Part shown: in pieces, positions 17,224-24,597 of the stretch
How the letters are laid out: each line of letters opens with the position of its first letter
Numbering within the stretch: the first letter of the stretch is position 1
Assembly (NCBI GenBank): GCA_025463875.1
Contig: JAODBI010000031.1
Coordinates: 1-33,255 of the forward strand
Reading direction: 5' to 3'
Length of the DNA stretch: 33,255 nucleotides
Origin: Actinomycetes bacterium
GTDB taxonomy: Bacteria > Actinomycetota > Acidimicrobiia > IMCC26256 > PALSA-610
Made by a program: the position numbers and the translations under genes
The notes under the pieces: model-generated
What the model was told of the DNA's origin: nothing
The model's database searches: none
What the model saw: only the letters and a program-made list of their open reading frames with translations

Positions 17224-17741
17224 TGCACCTCCTCCTTGAGTCGCAGAAGTGCTCGATGCAAGAGCGACTTGGCCGTGCCCAATGGAATGCCAAGATCGTC
17301 GGCGATCTGCATGAGCGAGCGATCTTCGTAGAACCTCAGCACGATGACGGCTCGTTGATTGACGGGCAGGCGTTGGATGAGTCGCCAGGTCTCGTCGATC
17401 TCGGGCGGAAGGGAGAGGTTCGGAAGGAGCGACGCCGCGTGGCGGCGTTCGAGGCGACGGCGCCTCTGCGCGCTGCGCGCCAGGTTGATGACGGTCGTGC
17501 GTACATATGCCGCAGGGTTGTCGACCTCGTCCCAGCGGCGATGGAGGCTGATGAACGCCTCCTGGAGGATTTCCTCCCCGATCGCGCGCGAGCCGGTCAG
17601 GAGATGCGCGAGCCGCGCCAAGGCGGCGCGCTCCGACTGAAATGTCTCGTCGAAGGTCGCGGCAACTCCCTGCGATTGCACTGACTTCACACTGTCACGT
17701 CGCACGAGAGGCGCGGAAGGTTGCATTCGTCTCGGGAGCAT
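17220..17741 (-). CDS. ECF/SigE-like RNA polymerase sigma factor
   Basis: LARLAHLLTGSRAIGEEILQEAFISLHRRWDEVDNPAAYVRTTVINLARSAQRRRRLERR; VNQRAVIVLRFYEDRSLMQIADDLGIPLGTAKSLLHRALLRLKEE. Confidence 0.92.
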   Translation of the reverse strand: MLPRRMQPSAPLVRRDSVKSVQSQGVAATFDETFQSERAALARLAHLLTGSRAIGEEILQEAFISLHRRWDEVDNPAAYVRTTVINLARSAQRRRRLERRHAASLLPNLSLPPEIDETWRLIQRLPVNQRAVIVLRFYEDRSLMQIADDLGIPLGTAKSLLHRALLRLKEEVQ

Positions 17742-17774
17742 CCACCGGGTGACTTCGGCGCGCGGCCGGGGTTC
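17742..17774 (-). promoter_or_regulatory. Candidate ECF-type promoter GAACC-N16-GTC upstream of the sigma gene
   Basis: On the minus strand: AACC (17773-17770), 16-nt spacer, GTC (17753-17751), then 9 nt to the ATG at 17741; the -35 overlaps the stop codon of the upstream hydratase gene. Confidence 0.4.
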
Positions 17775-18576
17775 AGTCTCGATAGACGGGTGTGCGCTTG
17801 TCCTTGCGGGCGCGGATGGCCTCTTCGAAGTTCTGGGTCGTGAGCCGCACGTAGAGCTGCGCGATTCCTTCGTGATCCATGTGCGCGGTGAGGCTGGCGG
17901 CGTCGAGGCTCGACCACAACATCCGCTTCGTGACCTCGACCCCGACCCGCGAGAAGCCGATCATCCGTTCGGCCACCGCGTAGCACTCGTCGAGCAGCGC
18001 GTCGGCGGGTACGACCCGTGAAACGAGCCCGATGCGTTCTGCCTCCGCGGCGTCGACGTCGCGACCGGTGAGCATGATGTCGAACGCACGCGCCGATCCG
18101 ACCTCCCGCGGCAGCAGGTACGAGATCCCGAGCTCGCTCGCGGTGAGACCGTTGTTGATACCCGCGGCCCTGAAGTACGCCGCCTCGGATGCGATGCGGA
18201 TGTCGCACGCGCACGCCAGACAGAAACCGCCGCCGATGGCCGCGCCGTTGATCGCGCCGATGACCGGCTGGTGCATCTTGCGGATCGAGTGGATCACGTC
18301 GTCGAGTAGCTCGAGGGCGCGGCGCGCGATCGACGTGACGGTCAAACCGTCGATGTTGGGGAGGTATCCGGCGTCTTCGAGATCGGCGCCCGAGCAGAAC
18401 CCGTGCCCGGCGCCGGTGAGCACGACGACGCGCACGTCGTTGTCGTGACTCAGACCCTCCAGCGCCTCGCGCAACGGGATCATCACGTCGAACGCCATCG
18501 CGTTCATGCGCTCCGGGCGGTTCAACGTCACGAGCGCAACGCTCGGACGGGGCTTGCTGATCTCGACGAACGACAT
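17773..18576 (-). CDS. Enoyl-CoA hydratase/isomerase family protein
   Basis: VALVTLNRPERMNAMAFDVMIPLREAL...VVVLTGAGHGFCSGADLED...VIGAINGAAIGGGFCLACACDIRIASEAAYF. Confidence 0.94.
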   Translation of the reverse strand: MSFVEISKPRPSVALVTLNRPERMNAMAFDVMIPLREALEGLSHDNDVRVVVLTGAGHGFCSGADLEDAGYLPNIDGLTVTSIARRALELLDDVIHSIRKMHQPVIGAINGAAIGGGFCLACACDIRIASEAAYFRAAGINNGLTASELGISYLLPREVGSARAFDIMLTGRDVDAAEAERIGLVSRVVPADALLDECYAVAERMIGFSRVGVEVTKRMLWSSLDAASLTAHMDHEGIAQLYVRLTTQNFEEAIRARKDKRTPVYRD

Positions 18577-18590
18577 GCGACTCTCTCCGA

Positions 18591-20102
18591 TCAGGGAAGG
18601 ATTCCGGCGTGGCGGACGGGCCGGAACGGGCCGCGCACGCGGTTCTCGCTCAAGGTGAGTCCGTGCAGGAGCGCGTTGCGCAGGTCGCGGGGATCGATCA
18701 CGTCGTCGTAGCCCATACCGCTCGCGCTCCGGAAAGCCGCGGCCGACTGCTCTTCGGCGATCTGCGCTGCTTCCTCGGCGGTGAGCTTCGCCGACGCCGC
18801 GCCGCTCGACGCGGGGAGCGCCCCCAGGGTGATCGCCGGGAACGACAAGGAGATCGTCTGGCCGTCGAACGGGTTCATGCCCATGATCGAGGAGCCGAAG
18901 CCGAACGCCTTGCGCACTGTCACGTGCAACTTGGGGGAGCGCAACCGATGTTGCGCCGCGAACATGCGGGCGACCGCGCGCAACGCGCCCGCGCGCTCAG
19001 CCTGCGTGCCGGCCATCACGCCGGGATTGTCGGCGAGCAGGATGCACGGAAGGTGGAAGGCACCCGCAACGTCGATGAAGTGCGCGGCCTTCTCCGCGGC
19101 CGCGGTGTCGACGGTGCCCGCTCTCACGCTCGGATCGTTGGCCACGATCGCGACGCTCCGGCCTCCGAGCCGAGCGAGCGCGGTCACGACTGCCGCACCG
19201 AAGGTCGGTTGTACTTCGAGCATCGATCCGGCATCGACGAGGCGTTCGACGACGGCGCGCATCGGATACGGGGTCCGCGCATTGGGCGGGATGACGTCGA
19301 GCAGGTCGTCGAGCCGGCGCGGGCCGGTATCCGGTCCGTCGATTACGGCCGGCGGCGCGCTCCACGCGTTCGCGGGAAAGAACGAGAGATAGCGGCGCGC
19401 CGTTTCGATCGCGTCGGCGTCGTCGCGCGCCAGGTTGTGCGCGACGCCCGACACGTCGACGTGTACCTGCGGGCCGCCGAGCTCCTCCTTCGTGACGTCT
19501 TCGCCGATCGCGTCCTTCACGAGCGGCGGGCCCGCGCTGAAGAGCTGCGAGTCGGGAGTCATGACCACGAAATCGGAGAGGGGAGCGGTCAGTGCACCGT
19601 GTCCGGCCGACGGGCCGAGCACCAGGCACACCATCGGCACGATGCCCGACAGCTCGGCGAGCGCCTGCAGGTCGTTGGGCTTGCGCCCGCTCGCCTTGTT
19701 GGTCAGCCGGTGCCCGGCGCCCTCGAGCATGAATACGAGCGGCACCCGTTCCTGGCGCGCGAGCTGCGCGAGCCGGTAGCGCTTGTCGGCGGCGCCCGTG
19801 CCGATCGATCCGCCCAGGACGGTGAAGTCCTCGACGCCCGCGAGCGCGGGCCGGCCGTCGATGCGCCCGAGTCCCGCGACCAGCGCGTCGGCCGAATTCT
19901 CGGGCGCGCCCGTGAACGCGCCGAGCTCGGCGAAGGTGCCGGGGTCGAACAGCGCGTCGATGCGTTGGCGGGCGTCGAGCTTGCCACGCGCATGATGGCG
20001 TTCGACGCGCTCGGCTCCGCCCATTGCGCGGCTCGCGGCGCGGCGCGCTTCGAGCCGGGCGAGGATCGGTTCCCAGGCGCGCCGGTTGGTGTCGTCCGTC
20101 AC
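18591..20102 (-). CDS. Acyl-CoA carboxylase carboxyltransferase (beta) subunit
   Basis: MGGAERVERHHARGKLDARQRIDALFDPGTFAELGAF; VPLVFMLEGAGHRL; DNPGVMAGTQAERAGALRAVARMF; MGMNPFDGQTISLSFP. Confidence 0.92.
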   Translation of the reverse strand: MTDDTNRRAWEPILARLEARRAASRAMGGAERVERHHARGKLDARQRIDALFDPGTFAELGAFTGAPENSADALVAGLGRIDGRPALAGVEDFTVLGGSIGTGAADKRYRLAQLARQERVPLVFMLEGAGHRLTNKASGRKPNDLQALAELSGIVPMVCLVLGPSAGHGALTAPLSDFVVMTPDSQLFSAGPPLVKDAIGEDVTKEELGGPQVHVDVSGVAHNLARDDADAIETARRYLSFFPANAWSAPPAVIDGPDTGPRRLDDLLDVIPPNARTPYPMRAVVERLVDAGSMLEVQPTFGAAVVTALARLGGRSVAIVANDPSVRAGTVDTAAAEKAAHFIDVAGAFHLPCILLADNPGVMAGTQAERAGALRAVARMFAAQHRLRSPKLHVTVRKAFGFGSSIMGMNPFDGQTISLSFPAITLGALPASSGAASAKLTAEEAAQIAEEQSAAAFRSASGMGYDDVIDPRDLRNALLHGLTLSENRVRGPFRPVRHAGILP

Positions 20103-20112
20103 CCGTGTCCGT

Positions 20113-20916
20113 TCATTGCCCGGCGGCCTGCTTCACACTCGAGATCGGGTCGCCCGCGAGCAATGCCTGCACGGCCGGCAGCTTGCTCGCCAGACCCTGG
20201 AGCTCCGACCCGGCGCGGATGCCGGTACGGATCCCCATGATCTCCATCGCGCGATGCACGCTGCGCTTGTTGATCTGCAAGAGCTCGGCAGGGACGCCCG
20301 CGATCCGTTCCGCGATCGCGACGACGCGTTCGTCGAGCTCGGCGGCGGGAAAGGCACGGTTCGCGAGTCCCATCCGTACCGCGTCGTCGCCGGTGACCGC
20401 GTCGCCGGTGAGCACGAGCTCCATCGCGTTGCGCATGCCGACAAGCCAAGGGTGGTACTGGAAGTCGGGCGGACTGATGACGCGTACCACGGGATAGCTG
20501 AACGTGGCGTCGTGCGCGACGTACACGAGGTCGCACGCGGCGACGAGCTCGGTACCGCCCGCCATCGCGTAGCCGTGCACCTGGGCGATGACGGGCTTGG
20601 CGAGGTCCCAGATGTGGACCCAGCCCTCGGTGACGTGGCGCGACCAGCTCCCGTCGCCGCCGGCTGTGTAGTACGGCCGCTCGTCGGTGGCGGCGCGTTT
20701 GAGGTCGTATCCCGCGGAGAAGCACGGGCCCGCGCCGCGCACGATCGAGACGTGCACCGCGTCGTCGACATCGGCCGCTTCGAGCGCGGCAAAAAGCTCG
20801 GCGCGCATGCCGTTGTTGATCGCGTTCCGTTTGTCGGGGCGGTTCAACGTGATGCGCCGAACACCGGGGGCGGGGTCGTCGACCGCGATGAACTCGTATG
20901 TCGTTGCACTCGTCAC
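20113..20916 (-). CDS. Enoyl-CoA hydratase/isomerase family protein
   Basis: VRRITLNRPDKRNAINNGMRAELFAALEAAD...VSIVRGAGPCFSAGYDLKRA...VIAQVHGYAMAGGTELVAACDLVY. GTG start at 20916 overlaps the upstream stop (GTGA). Confidence 0.92.
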   Translation of the reverse strand: MTSATTYEFIAVDDPAPGVRRITLNRPDKRNAINNGMRAELFAALEAADVDDAVHVSIVRGAGPCFSAGYDLKRAATDERPYYTAGGDGSWSRHVTEGWVHIWDLAKPVIAQVHGYAMAGGTELVAACDLVYVAHDATFSYPVVRVISPPDFQYHPWLVGMRNAMELVLTGDAVTGDDAVRMGLANRAFPAAELDERVVAIAERIAGVPAELLQINKRSVHRAMEIMGIRTGIRAGSELQGLASKLPAVQALLAGDPISSVKQAAGQ

Positions 20917-21965
20917 GACGCGCTCCCTTGGGACGCGAGGTCGGCCATCAGCTCGACCGCCTCGTCCTGATCGGCGTGAATGGTGAGGCCGGTGATCCCG
21001 CACCCGGTCCACGGGACGAATCGTCTCGCGATGCGATCGGGGGAGCCGAGGAGGGCGCCTTCGTCGACGTACTCGTCGGGGACCGCGTCGGTCGCGTCGT
21101 CGCGCCGGCCCGCGAGGAACAACTCCTGGATCCGGTCGGCCGCCTCTGCGTAGCCGCGGCGGACCATCGAATCCTTGTGGAAGTTCTTGTCGCGCGCTCC
21201 CATGCCGCCGACGTACAACGCGACGCGCGGTTTCATCCGGGCGATCGTGCCCGCCACGTCGTCGGTGAGGTGCACGGTGGTCGACGCCTGGATGGCGAGC
21301 GTGTCGAGGTCTCGCCCCGAGCGCGCCGCACCCTTTTCCAAGGTGGCGCGAAAACCCGCCGCGTTCGCGGGGGACAGCCCCATCGGGATCCAACCGTCGG
21401 CGACCTCGGCCGCGAGTGCGACGTTCTCGGGGCCGCCCGCCGCGAGATAGATGGGCAGCGCCGGGTTCGGGTGCAGGATCGAACGCAGCGGCTTCCCGAG
21501 ACCGGTTGCGTCCGCACCCGCGTACGGCAGGCTGATCGCGCTGCCGTCATGGGCAACGGGGTCTTCGCGGCGGAAGATCTTGCGCATGATCGCGACGTAG
21601 TCGCGCGTGCGCGCGATCGGCTTTGCCCACGGTTGGCCGTACCAGCCTTCGACGATCTGCGGACCCGAGAGGCCGAGCCCGGCGATCACGCGGCCCGACC
21701 CGGCGAGGGACTCGAGCGTGGCGAAGGCCATCGCGGTCGCGGCCGGGGTGCGCGCGGAGATCTGCACGACGCCGGTCGCGAGCTTGACGCGCGTCGTCGA
21801 CGCCGCGAGGAAGGCGAGGGGTGTCAGCGCGTCGGCGCCGTACGCCTCGGCCGTCCACACCGAGTCGTAACCCAGGCGCTCCGCGAGCTGCACGCGTTCG
21901 AGTGGAAGCTTGACGTCGGCGCCCGACCACGCGTCGAGAGCAAGTCCGAGCAACACGGGCCGCAC
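20913..21965 (-). CDS. LLM-class flavin/F420-dependent oxidoreductase
   Basis: LPLERVQLAERLGYDSVWTAEAYGADALTPLAFLAASTTRVKLATGVVQISARTPAATAMAFATLESLAGSGRVIAGLGLSGPQIVEGWYGQPW. GTG start at 21965; upstream ORF extension is shadow. Confidence 0.9.
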   Translation of the reverse strand: MRPVLLGLALDAWSGADVKLPLERVQLAERLGYDSVWTAEAYGADALTPLAFLAASTTRVKLATGVVQISARTPAATAMAFATLESLAGSGRVIAGLGLSGPQIVEGWYGQPWAKPIARTRDYVAIMRKIFRREDPVAHDGSAISLPYAGADATGLGKPLRSILHPNPALPIYLAAGGPENVALAAEVADGWIPMGLSPANAAGFRATLEKGAARSGRDLDTLAIQASTTVHLTDDVAGTIARMKPRVALYVGGMGARDKNFHKDSMVRRGYAEAADRIQELFLAGRRDDATDAVPDEYVDEGALLGSPDRIARRFVPWTGCGITGLTIHADQDEAVELMADLASQGSAS

Positions 21966-22018
21966 CTTACGACACCGGACCGCTCCGGTTCCCGGGCGCT
22001 CGCGGGGGCGGCCGGCCG

Positions 22019-23554
22019 TCAGTTGATCCGGCGCGTCCGGCCTTCCCAATAGGGCTCCCGGATCTTGAACTTCTGCAGCTTGCCGGTCGACGTGCGCGCG
22101 AACTCCGAGCGGAACTCGACCGACGTGGGGCATTTGAAGTGCGAGAGCGTCGCCCGGCAGTGCTCGATCAGATCGGCCTCGTTCGCGTCGGCGCCCGGCT
22201 TCAGTACGACCAGCGCCTTCACCGTCTCGCCCCACTTCTCGTCGGGCACACCGATGACACACGCCTCTGCGACCGCGGGATGTTGGTAGAGGCGGTCCTC
22301 GACCTCGATCGAGCTGACGTTCTCGCCGCCCGAGATGATCACGTCTTTCTTGCGATCGTTGATCGTCAGGTAATTGTCGTCGTCGATCGTTCCGCCGTCG
22401 CCGGTGTGGAACCATCCGCCGGCCAGAGCCTCGGCGGTCGCCTCCGCTTGTTCCCAGTACCCCTCGAGCACGACGTTGGAGCGCGCGAGCACCTCTTCCT
22501 GGTCGCTGACGCGGAGGCGTACTCCCAACGCCGGGGCCCCGGCGCGCCCGAGCTTCTGCGCGCGCTCGGCGGGCGTCAGCGCGTCCCATTCGGCGCGCCG
22601 CCTCGACATCGTCAGGAAGGGAGCGGTTTCGGTGAGCCCGTAGATCTGAATGAACTCCCAGCCGAGCTCCGTCTCCATCTGCTCGATCATGCGCGTGGGG
22701 GGCGGAGCTCCGGCCACGACCATGCGGACCCGGTCGCGTCCGGGGATCGGACCGTCCCACTTGGCGGCCGCATCGATGATGGCGGCGACCACGGCGGGGG
22801 CTCCGCAGAGGAACGTCACGCCGTGCTCCTCGACCCGGCGGAGGATCTCGGCGCCGTCGATCTTGCGCAACACGATGTGCCGTCCGCCCATGCCGGTGAC
22901 CGCGTACGACATTCCCCAGCCGTTGCAATGGAACATCGGCAACGTCCAGAGATACACGTCGCGGTCGCTCGCGCCCGTCTGCCAGCCGAACGTCGTTGCG
23001 TTGATCCAGAGCGTGCGGTGTGTGAGCTGCACTCCCTTGGGTCGCGCGGTTGTCCCGCTCGTGTAATTGATCGTTCCGGTCGCGTCTTCGTCCTGGATCC
23101 AAGGTTCGGGCTCGGTGTCGTAGCGCAGCAGCGTCTCGTCGGTGTCCTTGCCGATGACGAACTTGTGTCGGGCCGTCACGCCATCGAGTGAATCGGCGAG
23201 CTCGGGATCGACGAGGAGCACCGACGCGCCGGAATGCTCGACGATGTATCCGATCTCCTCCGCGTTGAGCCGAAAATTGATGGGGACCAGAACCCGCCCG
23301 TACGCGGACACACCGAAGAACGCCGTGAGCAAGCGCGCGGAATTGTGGGAGACGATCGCGACGCGCTCACCGTGCTCGACGCCGAGCGCGTCGAGACCGG
23401 CCGCCTGCGCGCGGGCGAGGCGGGCGACCTCGCTCCAGGTCAGCGCGCCGAGCGAGGCGGCGGGCTGCTCGGGCTCGTCCACGATGCCGATCCGGTCGCC
23501 GTAGACGAGCTCGGCGCGCTCGAGGAAATCCATCACGGTCAGCGGTACACGCAT
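22019..23554 (-). CDS. Acyl-CoA synthetase (AMP-forming)
   Basis: MRVPLTVMDFLERAELVYGDRIGIVDEPEQPA...INYTSGTTARPKGVQLTHRT...IYGLTETAPFLT...GWFHTGDGGTIDDDNYLTINDRKKDVIISGGENVSSIEVED. Confidence 0.94.
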   Translation of the reverse strand: MRVPLTVMDFLERAELVYGDRIGIVDEPEQPAASLGALTWSEVARLARAQAAGLDALGVEHGERVAIVSHNSARLLTAFFGVSAYGRVLVPINFRLNAEEIGYIVEHSGASVLLVDPELADSLDGVTARHKFVIGKDTDETLLRYDTEPEPWIQDEDATGTINYTSGTTARPKGVQLTHRTLWINATTFGWQTGASDRDVYLWTLPMFHCNGWGMSYAVTGMGGRHIVLRKIDGAEILRRVEEHGVTFLCGAPAVVAAIIDAAAKWDGPIPGRDRVRMVVAGAPPPTRMIEQMETELGWEFIQIYGLTETAPFLTMSRRRAEWDALTPAERAQKLGRAGAPALGVRLRVSDQEEVLARSNVVLEGYWEQAEATAEALAGGWFHTGDGGTIDDDNYLTINDRKKDVIISGGENVSSIEVEDRLYQHPAVAEACVIGVPDEKWGETVKALVVLKPGADANEADLIEHCRATLSHFKCPTSVEFRSEFARTSTGKLQKFKIREPYWEGRTRRIN

Positions 23555-23684
23555 GGCGTCTCCTCTCGGTCGGCGTCGGCGTCCGGCGTCTCCGGTCGCT
23601 TCCGTCCGGCCTCTCGGGTCCGGCTCGGTGAGGTCCGGATGGGCGGTCTGGTGGGCAGGGTACGCGTGTGCTCGACTGGCTGTC

Positions 23685-24383
23685 ATGCCCCTTTCGCCGT
23701 TGCGTCTCGCCGACGACCGCACGCCGCCGACGCTGTTGTTCGTCCCGCCGGGGGAGCACGAGGTGTTGCCGTTGATCCTCTTCGGGCACGGCGCGCACCT
23801 CTCGAAGGACGACCCGATCATGCAGATGATCGCCAAGGGCTTCTGTCGCGGGGCCGGTGCTGCGGTCGCAATGATGGACGCTCCGGGTCACGGCGAGCGC
23901 CGCGCCGCGGGCTCGACCGACGAGGAGTTCGCGGGCGATGTCGCGCGCCGGATGTCGAGTCGCGAGAACGACATCCTGTTGACGAACGACTGGCGCGCGG
24001 TCGAGACCGCGGCGCGCGCAGCCGACGCGCGCATCACCGGTCCCGCGGGTTACGCGGGATTCTCGATGGGCGCGATCTTCGGCCTGTCGATCGTTGCCGA
24101 CCTGCCGTCGGTTGTTGCCGCGGTGTTCGCGCTCGGCGGCCTCATGCACGACGACGTTCGCAACGACCTCGTGCGCTCGGGCGCGGCGCGACTCACCGGT
24201 CGTGAAGTCCTCATGCTCAATATGACGCGGGACGAGCACTTCCCGCTCGAGGGAGCGGTCGAGGTACTCGAGATGCTTCCGGGGCCGAAGCGCATGGGAG
24301 TGTGGACGGGAACGCACGTCGACGTCCCGCCGGAAGCGATACAGCTCGCAGTCGACTTCTTCGGTCGAACCCTCGCGCCCTGA
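23685..24383 (+). CDS. Alpha/beta hydrolase
   Basis: MPLSPLRLADDRTPPTLLFVPPGEHEVLPLILFGHGAHLSKDDP...GPAGYAGFSMGAIFGLSIV (GFSMG nucleophile elbow). Confidence 0.85.
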   Translation: MPLSPLRLADDRTPPTLLFVPPGEHEVLPLILFGHGAHLSKDDPIMQMIAKGFCRGAGAAVAMMDAPGHGERRAAGSTDEEFAGDVARRMSSRENDILLTNDWRAVETAARAADARITGPAGYAGFSMGAIFGLSIVADLPSVVAAVFALGGLMHDDVRNDLVRSGAARLTGREVLMLNMTRDEHFPLEGAVEVLEMLPGPKRMGVWTGTHVDVPPEAIQLAVDFFGRTLAP

Positions 24384-24409
24384 GCCGCGCGCCTGCGCGG
24401 CTCAGGGCG
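24376..24409 (+). terminator. Strong hairpin (15-bp stem, 4-nt loop) overlapping the stop codon of the alpha/beta hydrolase; possible terminator without a U-tract
   Basis: CGCCCTGAGCCGCGC-GCCT-GCGCGGCTCAGGGCG: arms 24376-24390 and 24395-24409 are perfectly complementary. Confidence 0.65.
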
Positions 24410-24597
24410 GGGCTTTCCCTGCGAGGCAGTAGCCCTCCGGGTACCCGGACCGGAGCGCACCGAAACGCTCCGGGCGGGCCGCCCGGGCGCGGCCGCCGGC
24501 GCGTTCGCGTGCTTCCGCAGGCGCTTTCACGGGCACCGGGATGCGTCGGTACGCGGTTCCGGCGCCGGGTGTCTCATGCCCGCCGTACGATCCGCCC

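Noticed and set aside
18609-20240. 543-aa plus-strand ORF opposite the carboxyltransferase
   Set aside because: No recognisable domain; antisense to a gene with clear family motifs.
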